64,000 bases of DNA, from assembly GCF_000426565.1 (NCBI RefSeq), contig NZ_KE384540.1, forward strand, positions 1 through 64,000, given 5' to 3'. Both the position numbers and the translations under genes were made by a program. A model generated the notes under the pieces. The model saw only the letters and a program-made list of their open reading frames with translations, was not told where the DNA came from and made no database searches. The DNA comes from Segatella albensis DSM 11370 = JCM 12258. Its GTDB lineage: Bacteria > Bacteroidota > Bacteroidia > Bacteroidales > Bacteroidaceae. This document shows positions 25,384-33,698 of this stretch, piece by piece. Each line of letters begins with the position of its first letter. Within the stretch, counting starts at the first letter, position 1.

Positions 25384-26451
25384 ATGAAAGAGAAGGACAT
25401 ATTTTTCAATCTTATCAAGTTGGGTATAGGACATAATGCGGAACCCATTCTTGATGAGGTGGATTGGACCACAATAGAAGCTCTTGCGGCAAAGCATGGG
25501 CTTTCAGCCATTATACTTGATGGCATCAATTGTTTATCTGAAATTGCCAGACCTCCAAAAGAGGTGTTGTTACAATGGATAGGGTGCACCCTTCAAAGCT
25601 ATGAATATCGATATACATCATATCAGAAAGCCATAGCAGAATTGGCTGGCTGGTATAACGCCCGCGAGTATAAAATGATGGTGTTGAAAGGGTATGCCTG
25701 TAGTATTGACTGGCCTAAGCCTGAGCACCGGCCTTGTGGAGATATAGATATCTGGCTGTTTGGAAAACAGAAGGAAGCTGATGCATTATTGGTAAAGGAT
25801 AAAGGCGTTATTGTAGATACGTCTCATCACCACCATACTGTATTTGACTGGGGTGGTTTTATGGTGGAGAACCATTTTGACTTTATTAATGTGCATCATC
25901 ATAAATCTAATGCAGCATTTGAATCTTTATTGAAAGAGCAAGGTCAAGATGATTCCTATTATGTTGAGGTGGAAGGTGAGAAGGTATATCTGCCATCACC
26001 CAACCTGCACGCACTTTTCTTGCTTAAACATGCTTGTATAGAGTTTGCTGCATCAGGGTTAAACTTGAGGCAGTTGCTAGATTGGGCATTCTTTGTAAAG
26101 GCGCATGGCCGCAAAGTTGAATGGGCATGGTTGGAAAATATCCTAGAACAATTTGGTATGAAACGTCTTTATAATGTTTTTAATGCCATCTGTGTAGGTG
26201 ATTTGGGCTTTGATGTATCTTTGTTTCCTGAAGTACAATTCGATCCAGATTTGAAAGATAAGGTGCTAAAAGAAATATTATCCCCAGCCATTGCTAATGA
26301 TAAACCGAGAAAACTGTTTCCAAGGATTATTTGGAAATGGCATCGCTGGAGGGCTAACGAATGGAAGCATAAGTTGGTATATAAAGAGAGTATGTGGAGT
26401 GCCTTCTGGAGTGGCGTGTGGGGACATTTGTTGAAACCGAAATCAATATGA
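25384..26451 (+). CDS. Nucleotidyltransferase-fold family protein (NTP_transf_5 type)
   Basis: The 355-residue protein begins at ATG 25384 (MKEKDIFFNLIK), preceded by GAGGAA. It is a relative of the gene at 6267, with MVLKGYACSIDWPKPEHRPC followed by GDIDIWLF; the DxD pair is the metal site. Histidine-rich DTSHHHHTVFDW and HFDFINVHHHK follow. Members of this family recur in Bacteroidales capsule loci without known function. Its place between the reductase and the initiating transferase suggests a role in the same polysaccharide. It overlaps the next small ORF by 4 bases. Confidence 0.7.
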   Translation: MKEKDIFFNLIKLGIGHNAEPILDEVDWTTIEALAAKHGLSAIILDGINCLSEIARPPKEVLLQWIGCTLQSYEYRYTSYQKAIAELAGWYNAREYKMMVLKGYACSIDWPKPEHRPCGDIDIWLFGKQKEADALLVKDKGVIVDTSHHHHTVFDWGGFMVENHFDFINVHHHKSNAAFESLLKEQGQDDSYYVEVEGEKVYLPSPNLHALFLLKHACIEFAASGLNLRQLLDWAFFVKAHGRKVEWAWLENILEQFGMKRLYNVFNAICVGDLGFDVSLFPEVQFDPDLKDKVLKEILSPAIANDKPRKLFPRIIWKWHRWRANEWKHKLVYKESMWSAFWSGVWGHLLKPKSI

Positions 26452-26606
26452 GTGAGATAGAAGAACGTTTAAAAGAATTTATGGAGCAGGAAGTAAAATC
26501 GTGCACAATGGATTTTGGAGGCATTACACCACTATACGTTTACAGGATGTGGGGAGGAGCAGTGACAGTCAATTATTATATGGCAACGGGTCTTAAAGAG
26601 TTGTAA
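26448..26606 (+). CDS. Small protein of unknown function (52 residues)
   Basis: An ORF starting at ATG 26448 overlaps the stop of the previous gene (ATGAG) and encodes MSEIEERLKEFMEQEVKSCT followed by a short hydrophobic end. The N-terminal half is predicted amphipathic helix. No family is recognised. Translational overlap suggests it is expressed with its neighbour; it could also be the remnant of a larger gene. Confidence 0.4.
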   Translation: MSEIEERLKEFMEQEVKSCTMDFGGITPLYVYRMWGGAVTVNYYMATGLKEL

Positions 26607-26640
26607 TCTATGATTTATGAATGTATAAAAGATTTAATAT

Positions 26641-27639
26641 ATGTGGAGAACGTATTTAATTATAGTGATTGTTTTATTTGCAGCAGAGCTGATTTATTTC
26701 CGCATTGCTGATAAATATAATATCATCGACAAACCTAATGAGAGGTCGAGCCATTCGAGTATTGTACTTCGTGGCGGTGGCATCATATTCATGATGGTGT
26801 TGTGGATATGGACTGCATTCTATGGATTCACTTATCCGTGGTTTGTTTTGGCGGTAACAGTAATAGCTGGTATTAGCTTTATTGATGATATTCGGTCACT
26901 TTCTGATAAGGTTCGATTAGTAGGGCAGTTCGCTGCTATGCTATTGATGTTCTATCAGTTGGGTATGCTACATTGGAACATGTGGTGGGTGGTTTTACTT
27001 GCACTTATTGTATGTGTAGGCGCATCTAATATCATCAACTTTATGGATGGAATAAATGGAATTACTGGTGCTTATGCTTTTGCATCATTGATACCATTGT
27101 ATCTGTTGAACGAACACATGAATTTTGTTGATTCATCGTTAATTATTGCAGTTGGATTAGCTGATTTGGTATTTTGTTTATTCAATTTCCGTCCAAAAGG
27201 TAAGGCTAAATGCTTTGCAGGTGATGTGGGATCTATAGGAATTGCTTATATCCTTCTGTTCTTGATAGGTGCATTGATTATGAAGACAAAAGATGTAACA
27301 TATTTGATTTTCTTGCTTGTATATGGAGTAGATGGTTGTTTAACAATATGTCATCGCATCATATTGCATGAGAATTTAGGAATGGCACATCGTAAGCATG
27401 CGTATCAGATTATGGCTAATGAATTGAAAATAGGGCATATGAAGATCTCATTGCTGTATATGGGGATGCAATTGGTCGTTAGTTTGGGCTTTATTTATTG
27501 TTGCCCTAATACGGTGTTGGCACATTGGATATATTTGATATGTGCTGCATTGCTTTTGGCTTTGGGGTATGTGATGTTTATGAAGAAATATTATCACTTG
27601 CATGAGGAATATTTGAAAGAAATTAGGAAAAATGAATGA
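26641..27639 (+). CDS. Initiating sugar-1-phosphate transferase (WecA/WbpL/MraY family)
   Basis: The 332-residue membrane protein has about 10-11 segments. It carries FIDDIRSLSDKVRL (the Asp-Asp motif), NIINFMDGINGITG, CFAGDVGSIGIAYIL and the C-terminal MAHRKHAYQ, all diagnostic of polyprenyl-phosphate N-acetylhexosamine-1-phosphate transferases. It would start the repeat unit by loading an amino sugar phosphate onto undecaprenyl phosphate at the inner membrane. WbpL-like enzymes prefer QuiNAc or FucNAc, which fits the adjacent sugar genes. It is the last gene of the compact operon. Confidence 0.9.
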   Translation: MWRTYLIIVIVLFAAELIYFRIADKYNIIDKPNERSSHSSIVLRGGGIIFMMVLWIWTAFYGFTYPWFVLAVTVIAGISFIDDIRSLSDKVRLVGQFAAMLLMFYQLGMLHWNMWWVVLLALIVCVGASNIINFMDGINGITGAYAFASLIPLYLLNEHMNFVDSSLIIAVGLADLVFCLFNFRPKGKAKCFAGDVGSIGIAYILLFLIGALIMKTKDVTYLIFLLVYGVDGCLTICHRIILHENLGMAHRKHAYQIMANELKIGHMKISLLYMGMQLVVSLGFIYCCPNTVLAHWIYLICAALLLALGYVMFMKKYYHLHEEYLKEIRKNE

Positions 27640-27689
27640 TGTGCGCATATCGCTCAATTCTTCTACAAAGGTATCTTTATAAGATAGTT

Positions 27690-28068
27690 TTTACAATATT
27701 TAAACCTTATCCGAGAATTGTTAAAAGAAAAAGTGCCCACCTTTTTGCTCTATCTAGAACATCTGGGAAGCATGATGCCCTGGAAAACATGGAAAACACC
27801 TCCTCAAAAAGGTCGACTTTTTGAATGAAGTTAACTTCATCGGCTTACGAAGTTAACTTCGTAAGCTTACGTGAATAGGTATGTTGCCTTGTGTAGTTAA
27901 CTGAAAAAGCCGATTTTTCAGTATTTTTCGAGGATAAAACAAGATGTAGAATTGCAACCTATTGATAACTAGGTGGTTACGTTTTGCTCATATTTTTAAT
28001 ATTCGTAATCACTACATCATTAATTCTGAATTCGCAAATTATGAGCATCTTTTGTCGATTGTAGATTA
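27690..28068 (+). repeat. Dispersed intergenic element, copy A
   Basis: This non-coding stretch is homologous to 49520-49870 read on the opposite strand. Shared blocks in the same order are a TCTAGAACAT segment, GAATGAAGTTAACTTCATCG followed by GCTTACG, TTGCTCATATTTTTAATATT, and ATTCTGAATTCGC followed by AATTATGAGC. The last two form a stem through GCTCATA and TATGAGC. It contains the palindrome GAAGTTAACTTC. It may be a MITE-like or structured RNA element; no coding capacity is seen. Confidence 0.65.
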
Positions 28069-28089
28069 AGAAATAAAAAATAATTTTAA

Positions 28090-28204
28090 CGTTTGAGGTG
28101 CTTCTGTTATGAACCGTGCATTTCTACAGAAAAAATTCTGTAAAAGTATTGAAGCGCTGATACAAAATTAATTGATCTTTGGGAGACTTCGGTCTCCCTT
28201 TTTT
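28090..28204 (+). ncRNA. Candidate structured RNA with terminator
   Basis: GTGCTTC (28098-28104) can pair with GAAGCGC (28151-28157), enclosing a hairpin ACAGAA/TTCTGT (28126-28141). A strong intrinsic terminator follows (GGGAGAC TTCG GTCTCCC at 28181-28198, then T6). No protein gene ends nearby; the nearest stop is 540 bases upstream. It could be a small RNA or the end of a long 3' untranslated region. No good promoter was found. Confidence 0.35.
28181..28204 (+). terminator. Intrinsic terminator
   Basis: The 7-base stem GGGAGAC/GTCTCCC with a TTCG tetraloop is followed by TTTTTT. Confidence 0.85.
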
Positions 28205-28392
28205 AATTTATTGTGTTGTTGATTGAAAGTTCAATATTTTGTATATCATCTATTAAATTCTTTTGTGCTTTCAAGTGTAGATTATATAGTAGAATTCTTA
28301 TCTCCAAATGCGTTTTTATCTTGAAAAAAGCTTAGGATCCTGCAAACTTATTTGGTTGTATTAAAATATTCGAAAAAAATAACATAAAATAG

Positions 28393-28423
28393 TTGGAACT
28401 TAAGAAAATAATATATAGATTTG
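28393..28423 (+). promoter_or_regulatory. Promoter of the 28475 gene
   Basis: TTGG (28393-28396), a 19-base spacer and TAGATTTG (28416-28423) match the Bacteroidetes promoter. It separates this gene from the upstream operon. Confidence 0.7.
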
Positions 28424-28474
28424 CCATATAGCATTACTTATCATTCGATTTAAACATTTAATTACTTAAAACAC

Positions 28475-30391
28475 ATGGGACTGAATCACTTAATATGCTG
28501 GTACTTTAAGAAAAACTCTTTGCCATATTGGTGTATTTTATTGCTCGATATGTCAATTGTTATGGCATCGGGAATTATCATGTTTTATCTTTTCCGACAT
28601 GGTATGCAAACGGCTACACATTTTTGGGAACTTGTGCATTCTATGTTTATCTATACGATACTTGCAATGATTGGATTTAGACGTTTCCATACTTATTCTG
28701 GTATCTTTAGGTATTCTTCGTTTGTTGATTTGAAGAGAGTCGGGTATGCCAACTTGATGAATCTGGTAATTGCTCTTGTGCTTCATTATCCGTTATATAG
28801 GTTGCCAACGAGTTTTTTTTCTAATCTGAATGGTCGTGAAATTATTGGATTGTATTTCATTGCTACTGTAGCGATGTGGGCTGTACGTGTGCTGGTAAAA
28901 GAACTTTACGATCTGGCCTTCCAAGATGAAAAAACCATGCGGGCATTGATATATGGCGTGTTGGATGGTGGTGTGATGCTGGCTAAATCGATAAGAACAG
29001 AGAAGCCTAAGAGGTTTGATTTGAAAGGATTTATCTCGAATCAAGAGACTTTGATTCATCATAATCTAATGGGGGTAAGAGTGTTTGATGCAGATGACTC
29101 TTTGAAAAAGGTGATAGAACAATTGGGGATAGAGGCTTTGCTGGTAGCGCCACAAAGGAATCAACAATTTCGTAAGGATGAAAAACTGCAGAATTTCTTT
29201 ATCGATGCTGGTGTGAAGATCTTTATGATCGATGAGGCTAAGGAATGGGTAGCTGGGTCGATGACACAGGGACAAGCACTACAAGAGGTGAGTGTCGAGG
29301 ATTTATTGCCTAGGAGTGAAATAAAAGTAGATATGGAGAGTGTTGCTCGTGAACTTACGGGGAAGCGCATTATGATAACGGGTGCTGCCGGCTCGATAGG
29401 TTCGGAGATTGTTCGTCAGGTGGCACTCTTTAAACCGGCTGGCATGATGTTGATTGATCAGGCTGAAACACCGGAACATGATGTGAGATTGATGATGGAA
29501 AAACAGTTTCCGGAAATCCCTGCAAAAACTGTGGTGACATCGATTACGAAAATGGATAGGATGGACCGGATTTTCCAAGACTTCCGCCCAGACTACGTAT
29601 TTCATGCAGCTGCATATAAGCATGTGCCAATGATGGAAGATAACCCTTGTGAGGCTGTGCAAAATAATGTTTTAGGTACGAAAGTCATTGCAGATCTGAG
29701 TGTGAAATATGGTGTCAAGAAGTTTGTGATGGTGAGTACGGATAAGGCCGTGAATCCAACGAATGTGATGGGATGTTCGAAACGTATCTGTGAGATTTAT
29801 GTGCAGAGTTTGAACAAGGAAATTCGTGATAATGGCAAGGATGGTGTCCTGACGCAGTTTGTTACCACTCGTTTTGGTAATGTGTTGGGAAGTAATGGTT
29901 CGGTAATTCCGCTGTTCAGGGAACAACTGAAACGAGGTGAACCACTTACTGTAACACATCCTGATATCATTCGTTTCTTTATGTTGATACCGGAGGCATG
30001 TAAGTTGGTACTAGAAGCAGGAACGAAGGGTAATGGTGGCGAAATCTTTGTCTTTGACATGGGAAAACCTGTAAGAATTGCAGATTTGGCAGAGCGCATG
30101 ATAAAACTGAGTGGCGCAACGGATGTAGAGATAAAGTATACTGGTTTGCGTCCTGGTGAAAAGTTGTATGAGGAAGTACTCAATGAGTTAGAAGGTACGA
30201 AACCTAGTTTTCATGAAAAGATTCGCATTGCTTCGGTTCGCGAATATGATTACCAAGAGGTGAATCGAGAAATCCAGCAGTTGATAGATGTAAGTTGGCA
30301 GTTTGATGATATGGAAACTGTCAAGATCATGAAACGGATAGTACCAGAATTTAAGAGTAATAATTCTGTGTATGATGTATTGGATAAATGA
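28475..30391 (+). CDS. Membrane nucleotide-sugar 4,6-dehydratase (CapD/WbpM-like)
   Basis: The 638-residue protein has 4 hydrophobic segments in residues 1-140, then a linker Rossmann domain. The catalytic SDR domain begins at about residue 295 (MITGAAGSIGSEIVRQ). The active-site stretch VSTDKAVNPTNVMGCSKR has Met in place of the usual Tyr before Lys, as in the large membrane WbpM enzymes. The family converts UDP-GlcNAc to a UDP-4-keto-6-deoxy sugar, the precursor of QuiNAc and FucNAc. With the reductase at 24473 and the WbpL-like transferase at 26641 it completes a plausible initiating-sugar pathway. It has its own promoter and terminator. Confidence 0.9.
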   Translation: MGLNHLICWYFKKNSLPYWCILLLDMSIVMASGIIMFYLFRHGMQTATHFWELVHSMFIYTILAMIGFRRFHTYSGIFRYSSFVDLKRVGYANLMNLVIALVLHYPLYRLPTSFFSNLNGREIIGLYFIATVAMWAVRVLVKELYDLAFQDEKTMRALIYGVLDGGVMLAKSIRTEKPKRFDLKGFISNQETLIHHNLMGVRVFDADDSLKKVIEQLGIEALLVAPQRNQQFRKDEKLQNFFIDAGVKIFMIDEAKEWVAGSMTQGQALQEVSVEDLLPRSEIKVDMESVARELTGKRIMITGAAGSIGSEIVRQVALFKPAGMMLIDQAETPEHDVRLMMEKQFPEIPAKTVVTSITKMDRMDRIFQDFRPDYVFHAAAYKHVPMMEDNPCEAVQNNVLGTKVIADLSVKYGVKKFVMVSTDKAVNPTNVMGCSKRICEIYVQSLNKEIRDNGKDGVLTQFVTTRFGNVLGSNGSVIPLFREQLKRGEPLTVTHPDIIRFFMLIPEACKLVLEAGTKGNGGEIFVFDMGKPVRIADLAERMIKLSGATDVEIKYTGLRPGEKLYEEVLNELEGTKPSFHEKIRIASVREYDYQEVNREIQQLIDVSWQFDDMETVKIMKRIVPEFKSNNSVYDVLDK

Positions 30392-30394
30392 AGG

Positions 30395-30423
30395 AAGCCT
30401 TGCGAAGAGCAAGGCTTTTTTCT
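30395..30423 (+). terminator. Intrinsic terminator after the dehydratase gene
   Basis: AAGCCTTGC (30395-30403) pairs with GCAAGGCTT (30409-30417) across GAAGA and is followed by a T-run. Confidence 0.85.
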
Positions 30424-30454
30424 TTATGTTTATGTGTGGTTTTATTTTTTTTTG

Positions 30455-30462
30455 TATCTTTG
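30455..30462 (+). promoter_or_regulatory. manA -7 box
   Basis: TATCTTTG lies 19 bases upstream of the manA start codon. The -33 box is weak. Confidence 0.5.
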
Positions 30463-30481
30463 CCGGTAAATAATTTGTAAA

Positions 30482-31528
30482 ATGGAAAATACGAATATAT
30501 TACCATTACTATTTGAACCAAATCTACATGAGACCGTTTGGGGCGGTGATAAACTATGCCAATGGAAAGGCCTTGATGCACATAGTCTGCCGGTAGGAGA
30601 GTCTTGGGAGGTTTCGGCCGTTCCTTCAAGTATCAATATTATAACTAATGGACCGTTTGCTGGTCGCGATCTTGTTTCACTTATAGAGGAATATCCTATA
30701 GAGATTCTCGGTGCCTCTGTAGCCGAAAAATACAATAATAAGTTGCCATTATTGGTGAAGTTTATTGATGCTCATAGAGATTTATCTATTCAGGTGCACC
30801 CTAATGATGAAATGGCGAAAAGAGTGCATGGCAAATTTGGTAAAAGTGAGATGTGGTATGTGATAGACGCAGAACCTGGAGCTTATCTGTATGCCGGATT
30901 TAGTCATGAAATTAATCAGGACGAATATCGAAGGAGAATTGCTGACGGAACCATTACAGAGGTGTTGGCAAAGCATGAGGTGAAAGCCGGTGATGTGTTC
31001 TATTTGCCAGCGGGCAGGGTGCATGCCATCTGTAGTGGCATCCTATTGGCTGAGGTACAGCAGAGTAGTGACCTTACCTATCGTATCTTTGATTATAATC
31101 GTCCTGGTATGGATGGTAAACCTCGGGAATTGCATACTGATCTAGCAGCAGAGGCTTTGGATTTTCATGTAGAGGATGATTATCGTACTCGTTATGTGGA
31201 GGTTGATAATCGTGCAAACTCGGTATTGTCGACACCTTACTTTAGTGTACGGGTTGTTGACACAGAAGAACCTTTCCATCGAGATTTGATAAAATATGAT
31301 AGCTTTATTATTTCGATGTGTCTGAAGGGTAGTTGTAAAATTCGTATACGGAGTAATGGTCAAGAGGTGGAATTAAAAGAAGGCTATAGCTGCCTGATAC
31401 CTGCAGTTATAGCCGACTATGATATTCTTCCTGTTGGGAATTGTAAACTTCTAGATGCATATATCGATAACAAACAGCGCGATCTTGGTAGTGCTATCAG
31501 TAGATTTTTGCATCTTTCGAAGAAATGA
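30482..31528 (+). CDS. manA: Mannose-6-phosphate isomerase, class I
   Basis: The 348-residue enzyme interconverts fructose-6-phosphate and mannose-6-phosphate, feeding GDP-mannose and GDP-fucose synthesis. The cupin core shows the zinc-site sequence FIDAHRDLSIQVHPND near residues 92-107 and the catalytic segment LPAGRVHAICSGILLAEVQQ followed by SSDLTYRIFDYNR. Length fits the short bacterial type. It lies after the capsule genes with its own promoter. Its 3' end overlaps the end of the convergent FimB-like gene by 32 bases. Confidence 0.92.
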   Translation: MENTNILPLLFEPNLHETVWGGDKLCQWKGLDAHSLPVGESWEVSAVPSSINIITNGPFAGRDLVSLIEEYPIEILGASVAEKYNNKLPLLVKFIDAHRDLSIQVHPNDEMAKRVHGKFGKSEMWYVIDAEPGAYLYAGFSHEINQDEYRRRIADGTITEVLAKHEVKAGDVFYLPAGRVHAICSGILLAEVQQSSDLTYRIFDYNRPGMDGKPRELHTDLAAEALDFHVEDDYRTRYVEVDNRANSVLSTPYFSVRVVDTEEPFHRDLIKYDSFIISMCLKGSCKIRIRSNGQEVELKEGYSCLIPAVIADYDILPVGNCKLLDAYIDNKQRDLGSAISRFLHLSKK

Positions 31529-32423
31529 TTTGTGATACAATTGGTTGGGGTGCCTTAAGGGTATCCCCCCAAGCGGTATCTATTTCCATGTTGCTGTTAT
31601 CGGCATCTTTTATTACAATACCTCTATATAGGGTGGTATGGTCTGTTTCTAAAGGTAGGTCTGAGAATGTACATGTACTAACGACCTCTCCTTCTTTATC
31701 TTTGAACTCTAACTTTATGTTGGCATGAGTGATATTCCCATCTGTTGTTGGAAGGAAAAAGTTTAAAAAGATATTCATTTCCTTGTGTTTGTCAGGAGTT
31801 AAAGGAATATCACGAGTTATTGTTTCTGGGGATATACCGATATTGTTAATCATGTCGAAACTTTTACATACTCCATCCGCAGTAAGGGTAATTGTTGTGA
31901 CATCGTCAGGAATAGGGCATGTGTTGATGATGTTGAATCGTGCAATACAGTGTTTTAAGGTACATGTCCTAGTATTATTTTTTACTGATTTGATCCTCAC
32001 GTTAGCACTATAGCTATACGCTTCCTGTACCTTTCCACTAGTATAATTGATGACCTCATCGTTATTTGTTACAGGAACACTGTCTTTGGTAGCAAAGATT
32101 ACTAGACGGTAATTGCCAGGATTACAATTAATAGAAAGTTTTCCAAAAACTGAATCTTTAGTTGTTTCCCTTCCGGAGTATGCGATCTTGTTGTCGGAAG
32201 TGACTAAGGCCCAAAAGATGTTTTTGATTCCGACATCCTGTGCCGTGGCGTTAGCTCTTGTTGCAAAGTCAATGAATTTGTTATCCAACTTGCATTTAAC
32301 TGTAAGATTTACTAATTTCTCGTTTTTTGTTTGTTCTAGATCTTCGGGATCTAGGTTTTCGCAAGACGCAAAAAAACTCAGTACTAATGATGCCATTAGT
32401 ACTGTGAATAAAATTTTTCTCAT
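31497..32423 (-). CDS. FimB/Mfa2-family lipoprotein
   Basis: The 308-residue exported lipoprotein has signal peptide MRKILFTVLMASLVLSFFAS with the lipobox Cys at residue 21 (FASC). The two-part beta-sandwich pattern, including a WALVTSDNKIAYSGRETT-like strand and CTLKHCIARFNI, matches the FimB/Mfa2 family of fimbrial anchors and tip-type subunits in Bacteroidales. No fimbrillin genes lie next to it, so it may serve a distant fimbrial locus or act alone. It lies 15 bases after rfbC on the same strand and probably shares its transcript. Family confidence is moderate because sequence conservation is low. Confidence 0.6.
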   Translation of the reverse strand: MRKILFTVLMASLVLSFFASCENLDPEDLEQTKNEKLVNLTVKCKLDNKFIDFATRANATAQDVGIKNIFWALVTSDNKIAYSGRETTKDSVFGKLSINCNPGNYRLVIFATKDSVPVTNNDEVINYTSGKVQEAYSYSANVRIKSVKNNTRTCTLKHCIARFNIINTCPIPDDVTTITLTADGVCKSFDMINNIGISPETITRDIPLTPDKHKEMNIFLNFFLPTTDGNITHANIKLEFKDKEGEVVSTCTFSDLPLETDHTTLYRGIVIKDADNSNMEIDTAWGDTLKAPQPIVSQIISSKDAKIY

Positions 32424-32438
32424 ATTATATTCCTTTCG

Positions 32439-32993
32439 TTAAAGTTCGAACGGTGTTTCGAAGTCTTTGAGCAAAGGATGTTTTGTGTCTTTTTCGCTTA
32501 ATATGGCTTCTTTCACTGGGATCTTCCAGTCAATACCAAGACTTTCGTCGGTAATGGAAATTCCACCATCTGCTTCTGGGTGATAGAAATTATCACATTT
32601 ATACTGGAATACTGCGGTTTCGCTTAGAACTGCAAAACCATGTGCAAATCCTTTCGGGATAAAGAACTGACGATGATTGTCTTCTGTAAGTTCTACTGCT
32701 ACATGTTGTCCGTAGGTCTTACTGCCTTTTCGTATGTCGACGGCTACGTCGAGTACACGACCGCGAACACATCTTACTAATTTAGACTGGGTGAAAGGTG
32801 GACGCTGGAAGTGCAGACCGCGCATTACACCATAGCTTGATTTACTTTCATTGTCTTGTACGAATTCGATGTTACCAACCTTTTCCTCGAATTCTCTTTT
32901 TGACCAACTTTCAAAGAAGTAACCACGTTCGTCCTTAAAGAGACGAGGCTCTATAATCAATACTCCATCGATGTTGGTTTTTATTATTTCCAT
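32439..32993 (-). CDS. rfbC: dTDP-4-dehydrorhamnose 3,5-epimerase
   Basis: The 184-residue cupin enzyme acts in dTDP-L-rhamnose synthesis. It shows RLFKDERGYFFESW near residue 17, the catalytic-base region MRGLHFQRPPFTQSKLVRC with its His, the RVLDVAVDIRKGSKTYGQ block and IPKGFAHGFAVLSE. Length is typical. The other rhamnose genes (rfbA, rfbB, rfbD) are not in this window. A -7 box TATCTTTG lies upstream (33018-33025, minus strand). It probably heads a two-gene transcript with the FimB-like gene. Confidence 0.93.
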   Translation of the reverse strand: MEIIKTNIDGVLIIEPRLFKDERGYFFESWSKREFEEKVGNIEFVQDNESKSSYGVMRGLHFQRPPFTQSKLVRCVRGRVLDVAVDIRKGSKTYGQHVAVELTEDNHRQFFIPKGFAHGFAVLSETAVFQYKCDNFYHPEADGGISITDESLGIDWKIPVKEAILSEKDTKHPLLKDFETPFEL

Positions 32994-33017
32994 TATTTAA
33001 TTTATTTTAATTGAGTG

Positions 33018-33025
33018 CAAAGATA
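33018..33025 (-). promoter_or_regulatory. rfbC -7 box
   Basis: The complement reads TATCTTTG, about 25 bases before the rfbC ATG. No clear -33 box is seen. Confidence 0.5.
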
Positions 33026-33129
33026 TAAAAAAACAGTTGAAGAAATTAGTTCTTTAACCGATTTAACGTGATTTAAATGAAGCTTATGTGATTTCTTTGT
33101 TGATATTGTCCTATATAAAAAAAATAATG

Positions 33130-33137
33130 TATATTTG
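33130..33137 (+). promoter_or_regulatory. -7 box of the UpxY-like gene
   Basis: TATATTTG lies 28 bases before the ATG at 33165, with TTG at 33106-33108 near the -33 position. Confidence 0.55.
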
Positions 33138-33164
33138 CAACTTAAAACTAATATAGCTGATTCT

Positions 33165-33698
33165 ATGAAACAATGGTTCCCGATGCGAGTAACTTATTCT
33201 CGGCAGATGAATGTGAAGGCGTATCTCGACGAGCATGATATACGTTCGTTTGTACCTATGCAGTATACAAATTATGTAGAGAATAAGCGTGTAAAGCGTA
33301 AACTGGTGCCGGCCGTGAATAATCTGATCTTTATCTTTAGTGATCAGAAGACGATAACAAGACTGAAACAGCAAACGGTAGAATGTGAACCATTGCGCTA
33401 TATGATACAACGCTCTGTTGTTTCGGATAAACCTGATACGATAATGACGGTGCCTACGCGACAAATGGAGAATTTCATCCATGCTACGGAGGTGAATATG
33501 GATGAGGTGGTGTATCTTTCTGCTGATGACTTAAAAGGTAAGGTTAATGCGCATGTTACTATTACAAGTGGTCCTTTCGAGGGCGTGGAAGGGGTTGTGC
33601 GTCGCGTGAAGGGCAACAAGCATGTTGTTGTCGAACTGGAAGGGTTCGGTGGATATGTTATCAATTTTATTCCGAATGCTTTTATTTTGAAGAAGTAA
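33165..33698 (+). CDS. UpxY-like transcription antitermination factor (NusG paralogue)
   Basis: The 177-residue protein has a NusG N-terminal domain (WFPMRVTYSRQMNVKAYLDE to VNNLIFIF) and a C-terminal KOW domain (SGPFEGVEGVVRRVKGNKHV). UpxY proteins bind RNA polymerase and allow transcription through the long leaders of their own capsule operons, so they are normally the first gene of such an operon. Here the gene stands alone and converges on a peptidase gene, with 17 bases of overlap. ATG 33165 is preferred because an upstream in-frame start lies within the promoter. It may act on the 9434 leader or on a distant locus. Confidence 0.8.
   Translation: MKQWFPMRVTYSRQMNVKAYLDEHDIRSFVPMQYTNYVENKRVKRKLVPAVNNLIFIFSDQKTITRLKQQTVECEPLRYMIQRSVVSDKPDTIMTVPTRQMENFIHATEVNMDEVVYLSADDLKGKVNAHVTITSGPFEGVEGVVRRVKGNKHVVVELEGFGGYVINFIPNAFILKK

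Noticed and set aside
27636-27824. A 62-residue frame after the initiating transferase
   Set aside because: It has no family features, overlaps the dispersed intergenic element and is not preserved in the second copy.
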